The notes beneath the pieces are model-generated. The model was not told the origin of the DNA. It saw only the letters and a list, made by a program, of their open reading frames with translations, and did no database searches. A program made the translations under genes and the position numbers. Shown here piece by piece: positions 1 to 7,831 of a DNA stretch of 16,751 nt. The stretch spans positions 1 to 16,751 of the forward strand of contig JACXUE010000022.1 of assembly GCA_014764075.1 (NCBI GenBank), in the 5' to 3' direction. The first letter of the stretch is position 1. Each line of letters starts with the position of its first letter. The stretch is from Sulfuricurvum sp. Lineage in GTDB: Bacteria > Campylobacterota > Campylobacteria > Campylobacterales > Sulfurimonadaceae.

Positions 1-1574
1 GAGAGTTTAGCCAAATGTTCCACCGCTGAGGCTATCTCTTCGACACTACGTGCATTCGATGATGCCAAAGCAGTAATGTCATGAAGTTTTCCGATGATAT
101 CATGTGTTTTAGAGGCACCATCTCCCGCTTCTTGAGCCGTTTGCACCGCCATTTCCGAAGCGGTGGTAATTTCATCAACACTTTTTTGCATAATCATTTC
201 CAACTCTTGCGCATGATCACCAAGTTCTCTAATTTGCACAGCACTGCTGGACATCATATCGGTCGCATCATTCACCGATTGCACTATAATGGATACGGTA
301 GAGTTACTCTCGGCCAACGATTTTTGAGTCCGTTCAGCCAATTTGCGAACCTCATCGGCAACTACCGCGAAACCGCGCCCGTGTTCACCCGCACGTGCCG
401 CCTCGATAGCGGCATTCAATGCCAAAAGATTCGTTTGTTCGGCAATATCGCTGATAACCGACAAAACGACTTTCACTTGCTCCGCTTCATCGGAGAGCCG
501 TTCGAGACGTTGAGCCAATTCAACTTGGTTTTCAACAATACTTTGAAGCGTACCCGATACTTTTTGGACATCTTGCGCCACATCCGAAACATTTGAAGAG
601 GCTGTTTTCATCATATCACTGGTTTTACGCGATCCCGCTTCACCTACACTCAGTATTTTCGATACCTCATCTGAGACCTTGAGCGTCTCCTCCATCGATC
701 GGGCAGTCTCTTCACTCCGTCTTCCGATTTGTGTGCTTGTCGAAAACAACTCTTCCGCCACAGCCGCATTTTCCGTAGCTGAGTGCTTTGCATCCGACAA
801 CGCTTTGCGAACAGACTGGATAAGTTCATTGAACCCTTCAGCCACCTCTTTGAGTTCATCTTGATTTGGATGATTTATGGAGCGTGTAAAATCTTTTGTT
901 TTCGCGATCTCCTGCATCATTTTTCGAAATTCGCCGGTTGATCGGGTAATCGATGCAATCGTTTTCCAGCTCACAAGCGCGCTAATGCCTAATCCGATCG
1001 ATAAAATTACAAGAAACAGAGCGACTTCGTTATTGTACAACTCCTCAGCGTCTTCATACCCTTTTTTCGCTTCGTCTATTTGAAGGGCTACCAGCTTCCC
1101 GATCGTTTCGCTGATCGGATCGATTTTAGGATACAATTCGTTGATAGAGAATTGCGCTACTCCATCCAAATCGTTATTCTCCAAAAGAGCAAGCAATTTC
1201 TCAACCCCTTTATCGGCAGCGGAAAACCGCTCTTTTGCCTCTTCGACGAGCTTTGTTTCCTCTTTGGTCAATTCCGTCGCGACATAAGCGCTCCACTCTT
1301 TTCGAATCGATTCCTGAGCTTGTTTGATGTTGCTAATCGCTTCGGAGAGGGTGATGTTTTGATTGCGCGCTTTATGGCAGGTATCGACGATGTTGACCGC
1401 ATACATATCGGCGGCACTTTTTAGCTGTGCCAGCGGGATAATCCGGTTCTCATAAACATTTTTAAAATCGCTGTTGCACCCTCGCATCCCAGATAATCCG
1501 AAAAATGCAATGAGGAGCGCCAACAAGCCCGAATACACCACTAAAATCCATAATTTCGCTTTAATGGTAGACAT
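1..1574 (-). CDS. Methyl-accepting chemotaxis protein (3' end outside window)
   Basis: This is a transmembrane chemoreceptor that senses a ligand in the periplasm and controls the CheA kinase. The frame is open from the ATG at 1574 to the left edge (524 residues seen, no stop). Residues about 8-26 form the first membrane helix. Residues 30-182 are a helical periplasmic part like the four-helix-bundle (4HB_MCP) sensor, and 183-203 the second membrane helix. A HAMP segment follows (about 204-257, with DELKEVAEGFNELI). The signalling hairpin tip at about 376-418 is very well conserved and includes EQTNLLALNAAIEAARAGE and GRGFAVVADEVRKLAERT. The start is preceded by AAGGATT, a good ribosome binding site. 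The ligand cannot be read from the sequence. Two cysteines, C33 and C66, lie in the sensor part. The gene is divergent from the FliK-like gene and is certain as a family call. Confidence 0.97.
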   Translation of the reverse strand, partial: MSTIKAKLWILVVYSGLLALLIAFFGLSGMRGCNSDFKNVYENRIIPLAQLKSAADMYAVNIVDTCHKARNQNITLSEAISNIKQAQESIRKEWSAYVATELTKEETKLVEEAKERFSAADKGVEKLLALLENNDLDGVAQFSINELYPKIDPISETIGKLVALQIDEAKKGYEDAEELYNNEVALFLVILSIGLGISALVSWKTIASITRSTGEFRKMMQEIAKTKDFTRSINHPNQDELKEVAEGFNELIQSVRKALSDAKHSATENAAVAEELFSTSTQIGRRSEETARSMEETLKVSDEVSKILSVGEAGSRKTSDMMKTASSNVSDVAQDVQKVSGTLQSIVENQVELAQRLERLSDEAEQVKVVLSVISDIAEQTNLLALNAAIEAARAGEHGRGFAVVADEVRKLAERTQKSLAESNSTVSIIVQSVNDATDMMSSSAVQIRELGDHAQELEMIMQKSVDEITTASEMAVQTAQEAGDGASKTHDIIGKLHDITALASSNARSVEEIASAVEHLAKL

Positions 1575-1685
1575 TGAATGAATCCTTTACGCATGAAATG
1601 AAACGCATTATGACATGACATTATTTTAAAATTGACCTACAATTTGATTGAAGAAAAAAAGCTACTTCTGTGTTATCATTTTCTC
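1575..1685. promoter_or_regulatory. Divergent intergenic region, chemoreceptor / FliK-like gene
   Basis: This 111-bp AT-rich gap must hold the promoters of both flanking genes. On the minus strand a CATAAT element near 1607-1612 could be a -10 box for the chemoreceptor, and AAGGATT is its ribosome binding site. On the plus strand no GG dinucleotide occurs, so a sigma-54 (GG-N10-GC) promoter for the FliK-like gene can be excluded here. No FliA-type (sigma-28) site is clear either. The element assignments are weak. Confidence 0.3.
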
Positions 1686-3146
1686 ATGATAAACCTAAAC
1701 ACCCAAGCGCGGCTCAACATCCTCCTCCCATCCATGAACAAAGCCCTCGGTGAGGCGATCGAAAACGCCACCCCCGAACAACTCGAAACCCTCAAAGAGG
1801 GGAAAGATATCAAATCGTTTCTCAACTCCCTCTTCAATGACAAACTCACCTCGACCAAATCCGATACCCTCCTCCTTGATATCCTCAAAAACAACAGCGC
1901 CTTCAAAACGATGGGAAGCCTCACCGATAACCTCGCCTCCCTGATCCAAGAGCTCAAAACCTCTCCCGATTTCGCCCCAAAAACGACCGTTTTAGAGAAA
2001 TTTCTCAAAAACATCGCTCTCATCGATCCCCAATCGCTTCAACATCAAATCAACAACAGCGGCGTTTTTATGGAGTCGAAATTGGCTCATGCGATCCAAA
2101 AAATCCCCGATCTCACTCAGACATTGGAGCAGCTGCATCCCCTCCTCTCCAAAAACAGCACCCAAAGTGTCAAAGCACTCCAAGAGAAAATATCGACCCT
2201 GCTCAACTCCCCTCATCTCCCAAACGCCTCGCTCAACTCCCAAAGCGCCCTTAGCGTCTCCAATGCGCTCAAAGAGATCCAATCTTCTCTCACCGCCCTC
2301 CTCACCAAAACCGATCCGCTCTACTCCAAAGAGGTCTTAGAACTCTCTCAAAAACTGAATCAATTCACCCTTGTTCATGAGATCAAAACATCCCTCTCCC
2401 AGCTTTATGGGGCACTCCTCTCCAGTAAAGCACCACAGAGCAACGACCTCTTAGATTCGATCGAAAAACTCCTCAAAAATCTCGACACCCCCGCCGCCGA
2501 GGAGTTAAAAACATTCACTCAACAGCTCCGACACGCGATCAAAGAGGGGGATAGTTCCAAAGAGCTCTCAACCCTTATCACCAAACTCTCTACGTTTACC
2601 AACCCCAAAGAACTGGTTACCGAAACCTTTTTGCGTGAATCAATGAGCAATGATCTCAAATCCAATCTCCTCTCCCTCTCCGAAGAGCTCAAAGCTTCAG
2701 GAGAACCCAATGCCTCTAAAATGCTCGAACAAGTAGATAAAATCCTGACTCAGATCGATTATCATCAACTCACCTCCTATCTAGGTAACGCCAACTCGAT
2801 CTATTTTCCGTTTTCATGGGAGACTCTTGAGGGGGGGTCGATGGCGTTCAAAAAAACGGGGGAGAAAAAATTTTATTGCGAAATCAATCTGAAGCTCAAA
2901 GAGTACGGGGAGATGAATCTGATGATGGGGCTGTATGAAAACAATCAGCTCGAAATCCGCGTCCATACTGAAAAAGAGGAACTCAAAACACTCCTCCATG
3001 AGCATATCGGCGCACTTCGTTCGGCATTGATCGATGCAGGGCTCCATCTGCGCTCGATCCGTATCACCCACAGTCATGAGAACATTGCCCATCAACCTTA
3101 TGATGGGGATAGTGAGACAAACAGTGGGTTCGAGGTGAAAGTATGA
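1686..3146 (+). CDS. FliK C-domain protein (flagellar hook-length control-like)
   Basis: The protein has 486 residues from the ATG at 1686. An in-frame TTG at 1632 would add 18 residues, but the sequence beginning MINLNTQARL looks like the natural N-terminus. No strong ribosome binding site precedes either start. Residues 1 to about 370 are a long, Leu/Ser/Lys-rich, predicted helical region of low complexity, as in FliK-type molecular rulers. Residues about 378-475 match the Flg_hook (FliK C-terminal) domain, with GEMNLMMGLYENNQLEIRVH and LRSALIDAGL. In flagellar export this domain contacts the C-domain of FlhB to switch substrate class. The next gene encodes exactly such an FlhB C-domain and overlaps by 4 bp, so the two probably act together. 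Whether this is the main FliK or a second paralogue cannot be decided here. Confidence 0.82.
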   Translation: MINLNTQARLNILLPSMNKALGEAIENATPEQLETLKEGKDIKSFLNSLFNDKLTSTKSDTLLLDILKNNSAFKTMGSLTDNLASLIQELKTSPDFAPKTTVLEKFLKNIALIDPQSLQHQINNSGVFMESKLAHAIQKIPDLTQTLEQLHPLLSKNSTQSVKALQEKISTLLNSPHLPNASLNSQSALSVSNALKEIQSSLTALLTKTDPLYSKEVLELSQKLNQFTLVHEIKTSLSQLYGALLSSKAPQSNDLLDSIEKLLKNLDTPAAEELKTFTQQLRHAIKEGDSSKELSTLITKLSTFTNPKELVTETFLRESMSNDLKSNLLSLSEELKASGEPNASKMLEQVDKILTQIDYHQLTSYLGNANSIYFPFSWETLEGGSMAFKKTGEKKFYCEINLKLKEYGEMNLMMGLYENNQLEIRVHTEKEELKTLLHEHIGALRSALIDAGLHLRSIRITHSHENIAHQPYDGDSETNSGFEVKV

Positions 3147-3406
3147 AAAAAGCGGTCGCACTCCGATACAATCAAGAAAAAGAGAACGCTCCGCGTGTCG
3201 TCGCATCGGGCAAGGGATCATCGGCGGAAAATATTATCAAAATCGCCGAACTGCACAACCTCCCGATCCACAAAGACGAAGATTTGGTAGAACTACTAAG
3301 CAAAGTGGAGATTGACAAAGAGATCCCCGAAAACCTTTATGTGGCGGTTGCTGAAGTGTTCAAATTTATCTACACCATCACCAATCGCCAACCCCCTCAT
3401 CGATAA
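3143..3406 (+). CDS. FlhB C-terminal-domain protein (FlhX/FhlB-like)
   Basis: This 87-residue soluble protein corresponds only to the cytoplasmic C-domain of the flagellar export switch FlhB/YscU. It starts KKAVALRYNQEKENAPRVVA and contains ASGKGSSAENIIKIAELHNL, IPENLYVAVAEVFKFIY. The NPTH autocleavage motif and the membrane part of full FlhB are absent, so it resembles the part of FlhB that lies after the cleavage site. Known relatives are FlhX of Helicobacter, which can substitute for the cleaved FlhB fragment, and FhlB of proteobacteria. The start codon overlaps the stop of the FliK-like gene (ATGA), indicating translational coupling. The 3' end overlaps the convergent YcgN-like gene by 29 bp. 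No membrane segment is visible. Confidence 0.85.
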   Translation: MKKAVALRYNQEKENAPRVVASGKGSSAENIIKIAELHNLPIHKDEDLVELLSKVEIDKEIPENLYVAVAEVFKFIYTITNRQPPHR

Positions 3407-3830
3407 CATAATCCTCTAGATCGATATCATCGCTCTCATTCACGGGATCATATTTATGGATACCGTGTTCTCTCACCGATAGAGGTGTACCGCTGATCAG
3501 CGGATGCCACGAAGGGAGCGGTTTGTTCTCAAAACGGAGACGATAGGCACACGTTTCGGGGAGCCATGTAAACTCCGACGTCCGCTCGATCGTGAGTTGG
3601 GTACACCCCTCTACTTTTGCTAAGCGATTCGGATAATCGCTGCACTGTCCTGATTGAATATCATAACAGCGGCACGCCACACGGGTGAGGTAGATTTCAT
3701 CATCCTCTTCGTCCTGGATTCGGTTGAGACAGCATAATCCGCAACGGTCACACAACGCTTCCCACTCTTGGGGGGTTAATTCATTGAGGTGTTTAATTTC
3801 CCAGAAAGGATCCAATGGTTTGGAGTTCAT
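3378..3830 (-). CDS. YkgJ/YcgN-family cysteine cluster protein
   Basis: I place the start at the ATG at 3830 (150 residues, beginning MNSKPLDPFWEIKHLNELTP). A longer frame to 3944 would run through the tRNA gene and is rejected. The family signature is plain: WEALCDRCGLCCLNRIQDEE near residues 20-40 (CxxCxxCC), then further cysteines in CRCYD, GQCSDYP and VEGCTQL. The pattern suggests a metal or Fe-S site, as proposed for the YkgJ/UPF0260 proteins, whose biochemical role is not established. The C-terminal half has the family's WLPETCAYRLR and a conserved proline/tryptophan-rich stretch. The gene is transcribed from the direction of tRNA-Gly, 52 bp downstream of it, and may be read through from the tRNA promoter. 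It overlaps the convergent FlhX-like gene. Confidence 0.88.
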   Translation of the reverse strand: MNSKPLDPFWEIKHLNELTPQEWEALCDRCGLCCLNRIQDEEDDEIYLTRVACRCYDIQSGQCSDYPNRLAKVEGCTQLTIERTSEFTWLPETCAYRLRFENKPLPSWHPLISGTPLSVREHGIHKYDPVNESDDIDLEDYVIDEGVGDW

Positions 3831-3882
3831 ATTAGTTACACTTATATTGGTAATAGAGATGCGGCGGTTTATAAAGAAGAGG

Positions 3883-3959
<77 letters not shown>

Positions 3960-3971
3960 ATCACGATAGGA

Positions 3972-3980
3972 AGTATACCA
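3972..3980 (-). promoter_or_regulatory. Extended -10 promoter element for tRNA-Gly
   Basis: Read on the minus strand this is TGGTATACT, an extended -10 box (TG-N-TATACT). It lies 12 bp before the first base of the tRNA, which is the right distance for a short 5' leader. No good -35 hexamer is visible upstream, as is common with extended -10 promoters. Confidence 0.55.
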
Positions 3981-4004
3981 GCTGTTCCCTTAATGATTTT
4001 TGAT

Positions 4005-4718
4005 TTATCGAACCCGTTTGCCGACAATATCTCCAAACAACAATACATCTTCCAAAATCGCCTTTTCACACAATCCCTCTTGATTGAGATTAATCAACAA
4101 TTCGCCATTCGCACTGCTGAAAATTTTATCGTTCAAAATCACTTTGACGAATACTCCATCGCTCACTCCCAACTCTTTTTCCAACCGTTCAAGCTCTTTT
4201 CCTCTAGGAAATAGGACATCGATACGTCCGTCGTTTTTGTTGGCTCCGATGGCGTATAGCACCTGATTTTGACGCAGCTTCATATACTGTTTGACATTGA
4301 AAAATAGACTTAGAATGTCTTCGGGTGCATAGAAATCGTTACTCTCTTTGTCTTGATCGACCCCTTCGATCACCTCTTTGATAACCGTTTTTTTGCGATG
4401 ATTGAACGTATAGCGTTTCGTTGTTTTTTTCGAATCGGTGCGTCGAATTTTAATGTATTGATCGGGAACAAGCTTTCCGTTGACAATGGTACCGTGACTC
4501 TCATACACTTCGACACGATTATTGGAGAGGAATTTCGCGATTCCGGTGGTTCGGGCTTCGATTCGGATAGTATAGGTATCGTCATCGCGCGTTTCAAACC
4601 GAGCATCGGCGATCCCCATCGTCTGAAAAATACCGTACGAGACTTCATACGTTGCAGTAAGCACTTTGGCACTTATTATTTGAGACAGCAACACCAACAC
4701 GAAAAAAATCCGTTTCAT
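4005..4718 (-). CDS. DUF3108 periplasmic protein
   Basis: The protein has 237 residues with a Sec signal peptide (MKRIFFVLVLLSQIISA, probable cleavage before K18). The mature part matches DUF3108. It begins with the family's beta-strand pattern (LTATYEVSYGIFQTMGIADARF), followed by YTIRIEARTTGIAKFLSNNR and IKIRRTDSKKTTKRYTF. The family is thought to form a beta-barrel-like fold in the periplasm or outer membrane; its biochemical function is unknown. The start has a strong ribosome binding site (AAGGGG). The gene sits 52 bp after the 110-residue gene on the same strand with no terminator between them, so it is probably the last gene of the T2SS operon. An independent unit cannot be excluded. 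Confidence 0.82.
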   Translation of the reverse strand: MKRIFFVLVLLSQIISAKVLTATYEVSYGIFQTMGIADARFETRDDDTYTIRIEARTTGIAKFLSNNRVEVYESHGTIVNGKLVPDQYIKIRRTDSKKTTKRYTFNHRKKTVIKEVIEGVDQDKESNDFYAPEDILSLFFNVKQYMKLRQNQVLYAIGANKNDGRIDVLFPRGKELERLEKELGVSDGVFVKVILNDKIFSSANGELLINLNQEGLCEKAILEDVLLFGDIVGKRVR

Positions 4719-4770
4719 GATAACCCCTTTTTTGTGTTAGCGTAGACCATAATCGTGAAGACGTTGTGAA

Positions 4771-5103
4771 TCAAATATTCAGTAGCATCGATCCCGCCCC
4801 TTTGGAGACAATTCCCAAAGGTACTTTGATTCCCTCTTGCATGTGATCGGCGAAAATACGGTTGAGCCATATACGATTCGTCTGTACCTTTTGGAGAATC
4901 AAATACTCCTCTTTGTCAATCGTGAGGGTCATGTACGAGCCGATAGTGACATTTAACGGCTGTTTTTCCCCTTTTGGCATGAGATTGAATTTTAGAGTCT
5001 TTTTGGTCGTATCGACCGTAACATTGTCCACTTTTCCATAACCTCGTGCGCTAAAATAGAGCGATACGGCGGAGGTGAGGATTTTGGATCGTATCATATC
5101 CAT
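4771..5103 (-). CDS. Unknown 110-residue protein coupled to gspF
   Basis: I do not recognise this family. The frame overlaps the end of gspF by 10 bp from the ATG at 5103, or by 4 bp (ATGA) if the ATG at 5097 is used. The second matches the style of the other junctions in this operon. There is no signal peptide or membrane helix. The sequence predicts a short helix (IRSKILTSAVSLYFSARG) followed by mainly beta strands, such as NVTVDTTKKTLKFNLMPKG, PLNVTIGSYMTLTIDKEEYL and IKVPLGIVSKGAGSMLLNI. It lacks cysteines. Its place behind gspF in a tightly packed T2SS operon suggests a secretion-related or regulatory role at the cytoplasmic side, but that is inference from context only. The tight coupling and normal composition make it a real gene. 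Confidence 0.75.
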   Translation of the reverse strand: MDMIRSKILTSAVSLYFSARGYGKVDNVTVDTTKKTLKFNLMPKGEKQPLNVTIGSYMTLTIDKEEYLILQKVQTNRIWLNRIFADHMQEGIKVPLGIVSKGAGSMLLNI

Positions 5104-6323
5104 TGTCGAGAGTTCAGAGAAAAGATCGGTAGCAACATCGCGGTGACAATCACCCCGACTGTCCCTCCGATCAGGAGCATCAACGTCGGTTCAAGGATCG
5201 AGAGGAATACCGCAATTTTGTCTTTATTGGTCTGCTGATACAGTTTCCCCAAATGATCCAGCATTGATGCCAATTCGCTGGTCTCTTCGCCGACCGATAC
5301 CGCTTCGATAAATGAAGAATCGATTCGATATCCATCATAGTGTCTAATAGCATCAGAGAGCTTTGATCCCTCGACAACCCGCATAGAGACAAATTCAAAT
5401 AGCTCTTTGAGTATCTCCGACGAGAGGGTTGCCGAGGAGAGACGGATGGTTTGTACCGCCGGAATCCCTGAGTGCATCAACATCGCTGAAATGGTAGCAA
5501 AGCGGGATAGATCGGCTGTCGCGATCATGTCGCCGACGATCGGCAGTGATAAAATCCCTCTATGTACTCTTTTACGGAAACGGTAATCGGTTTTTAATTT
5601 GGCGCTAAAAACCGTAAGGATCAAAAAAATCAACAACAACAATATCCACCAATACGCTCCGAAAAACGTCGAAATACTGATTATCCCTTCTGTCAATGCG
5701 GGAAGAGGTTGTCCTGTCGTCTCAAACACCGTTGTGATTTTAGGGACGACGACACTGAGCATGAACGCAATCATAAAGATAGCCGCAATCACGATGAATC
5801 CGGGATATATCAATGCCTGAGTGATCTGTTTACGTATTTTTTCTTGCACCGTGAGATATTCTGAAAGTTCATTCAACACTTCAGAAAGTATCCCTCTGTC
5901 TTCTGAAATTCGCAGGGTCCCCGTATAGTAAGTGGGAAGGATAAACCAAGGCTGTGTTTCCAAAGCGTAGGCGAAACTTTTCCCTTCGCTGATCGATGTA
6001 TTGAGAGCTTCAAAAAAATGCTCATCACGGCTTTGAGGGCGACTTTGACGTTTTAGCATCGACAAAGCGCGGGGCAAAGGGATACCGGCTTTGAGATAAA
6101 TACTGAGGTCTCGGCTCAAAATCGATAAGCGTTCGTTACCGATAGTGCGTTGATTAAACAAAGAGGTCATAATTCCAAATTCTCCGCTATTTTCGGCAAG
6201 ATCGGAAAAAACAATCCCTTGAAATTTGAGCTTTTTTTGAGCCTCTTCAAGCGAAGAAGCGTCAATAATCGATTTTACTTTTTTCCCCGAGGGTTCCAGA
6301 GTGGTATACCGAAATTCCATCAA
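5094..6323 (-). CDS. gspF: T2SS inner-membrane platform protein GspF
   Basis: The protein has 409 residues, the usual GspF length. A short N-terminal region (about 1-60) precedes two repeats of the T2SSF fold. The first is residues 65-190 (LSILSRDLSIYLKAGIPLPR) and the second 268-390 (ATADLSRFATISAMLMHSGI). Membrane helices are at about 174-194, 218-240 and 375-400, the standard three. The motif VSVGEETSELASMLDHLG in the second repeat is typical. GspF is the polytopic core of the assembly platform and couples the GspE ATPase to pseudopilus growth. Its ATG overlaps the gspE stop by 4 bp. A PilC (type IV pilus) assignment is possible from sequence alone, but the neighbours are all T2SS genes. 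Confidence 0.95.
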   Translation of the reverse strand: MMEFRYTTLEPSGKKVKSIIDASSLEEAQKKLKFQGIVFSDLAENSGEFGIMTSLFNQRTIGNERLSILSRDLSIYLKAGIPLPRALSMLKRQSRPQSRDEHFFEALNTSISEGKSFAYALETQPWFILPTYYTGTLRISEDRGILSEVLNELSEYLTVQEKIRKQITQALIYPGFIVIAAIFMIAFMLSVVVPKITTVFETTGQPLPALTEGIISISTFFGAYWWILLLLIFLILTVFSAKLKTDYRFRKRVHRGILSLPIVGDMIATADLSRFATISAMLMHSGIPAVQTIRLSSATLSSEILKELFEFVSMRVVEGSKLSDAIRHYDGYRIDSSFIEAVSVGEETSELASMLDHLGKLYQQTNKDKIAVFLSILEPTLMLLIGGTVGVIVTAMLLPIFSLNSRQWI

Positions 6324-7831
6324 GCCTCTTTGACACCGACGCGAATAATCTCATCTAACCCCGTGACTCCCTCTCTTAAGAGATCTTTGAGCTGGTCGCT
6401 GAGTAGTTTCATCCCCCGTCTTTTCATTATTTCGCGAATTTCATGATCACTTTCATGCTCTTTTATCAACATACGAACCTCTTCATCCACCATCAAGAAC
6501 TCCCCGATCGCGATTCTCCCGTGATACCCGCTATAATGACACTCGGCACACCCTTTGGGCGAAGCGATCAACAACGAACGATCCAATCCCAACTCCGCTG
6601 CATCACTCTCGTTGATAGGGATATACTCTTTGCATGAGGGGCATAATTTTCGCACCAAACGTTGTGCCAATACCCCCAATAGAGTCGAGGTGATCAAAAA
6701 TTTATCGATCCCCATATCCGCCAATCGGGTCACCGCCGCCGTTGCGTTATTGGTATGAAGTGTCGAAAAAACCATATGTCCCGTCATCGCCGCTTGAAGC
6801 GCGATTTGTGCTGTTTCAGAGTCTCGAATTTCACCGACCATAATGATATCGGGATCTTGACGCAGAATCGATCTCAGACCGCTTGCAAACGTTAGACCCG
6901 CTTTGGTATTGACAGCTATCTGACTCACATTCGGGGCATCGTATTCGACCGGATCTTCGATCGAGAGGATATTTTTCTCCGGAGTTGCAAGACGCTGTAA
7001 AAACGCATGGAGCGATGTCGATTTCCCGCTCCCCGTCGGTCCTGTCACCAAAACGATACCGTGCGGGAAACTCAAAAGTTGATCGAGTTGCCCCCGTAAC
7101 TCTTCATTAAAGCCCAAATTATCCAGCGTAGGGATCGCCGATGAGTACATCAGTATCCTTAGAACCACCCTTTCTCCGTGATAAGTAGGGAGAACCGAAA
7201 CCCGTATATCGAGATTTTTGCCGGCAATTTTCACCTGCGTCCTTCCATCTTGCGGAAGCCGTTTTTCTGAAATATCAAGTCCCGATATGACTTTAATACG
7301 ACTGATAATGAGATCAATGATGTTTTTATCCAAATCGATATGTTTAACCAATACCCCATCGATACGAAAACGGACTTCTCCTTTTTTTTTATGCGTTTCA
7401 ATGTGGATATCACTCGCTTGACGTTTAATCGCCTGATAAAAAATTGTATTCACGAATTTGATGATCGGTGCCGACTCTTCGCTCATAAGTAAATCAGCCG
7501 AATTTTTGATGAAATCGACCAAAGAGAACTCTTCGTCGATGAAATCACTGCTCACTTGGGTATGCGAAATCTCTTTATCGGTTTTGGATTCGAGAAATTT
7601 GAGATAGAGTCTCTCAAACCCCTCTTCACTGATATGGGCAAGAGGATACGAAAGAGAGAGTTTGCTCCACAGTTGTATTGCCGAGGCATTTTCACCGGAA
7701 GGGACAACCGCATAAACAGTATTGCCCTGGGAACAAAATAGCAATGAGTAACGTACACACTGAGCGACATCCACCCCATCGGGGAGAAAAAAATCGATTT
7801 CGCTCTCATCCAGAAAAGGGATACGTATCAT
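6320..7831 (-). CDS. gspE: T2SS secretion ATPase GspE
   Basis: The 503-residue cytoplasmic ATPase drives pseudopilus assembly. It has an N-terminal GspL-binding type domain (about 1-110), then the N2 domain with SDIHIETHKKKGEVRFRIDG (140-159). Walker A is GPTGSGKS (264-271), followed by an Asp box around ILSIEDPVEY (288-297). Walker B is DIIMVGEIRD (328-337) and the His box FSTLHTNNA (355-363). A four-cysteine zinc site typical of GspE/PilB follows (C397, C400, C428, C431). All catalytic elements are intact, so the protein should be active. It overlaps gspD and gspF by 4 bp at either end. The N-terminal part is shorter and more divergent than in enterobacterial GspE, as expected for the divergent GspL partner here. 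Confidence 0.97.
   Translation of the reverse strand: MIRIPFLDESEIDFFLPDGVDVAQCVRYSLLFCSQGNTVYAVVPSGENASAIQLWSKLSLSYPLAHISEEGFERLYLKFLESKTDKEISHTQVSSDFIDEEFSLVDFIKNSADLLMSEESAPIIKFVNTIFYQAIKRQASDIHIETHKKKGEVRFRIDGVLVKHIDLDKNIIDLIISRIKVISGLDISEKRLPQDGRTQVKIAGKNLDIRVSVLPTYHGERVVLRILMYSSAIPTLDNLGFNEELRGQLDQLLSFPHGIVLVTGPTGSGKSTSLHAFLQRLATPEKNILSIEDPVEYDAPNVSQIAVNTKAGLTFASGLRSILRQDPDIIMVGEIRDSETAQIALQAAMTGHMVFSTLHTNNATAAVTRLADMGIDKFLITSTLLGVLAQRLVRKLCPSCKEYIPINESDAAELGLDRSLLIASPKGCAECHYSGYHGRIAIGEFLMVDEEVRMLIKEHESDHEIREIMKRRGMKLLSDQLKDLLREGVTGLDEIIRVGVKEA

Noticed and set aside
81..596. 171-codon plus-strand frame
   Set aside because: It is antisense to the highly conserved signalling domain of the chemoreceptor on the minus strand, and its product looks like no protein family.
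1632..1685. TTG start 18 codons upstream of the FliK-like gene
   Set aside because: There is no ribosome binding site, a rare start codon, and the extra residues lack any feature. The ATG at 1686 gives a natural N-terminus.
1575..1685. Sigma-54 or sigma-28 flagellar promoter before the FliK-like gene
   Set aside because: No GG-N10-GC element exists on the plus strand (no GG at all) and no GCCGATAA-like box is seen.
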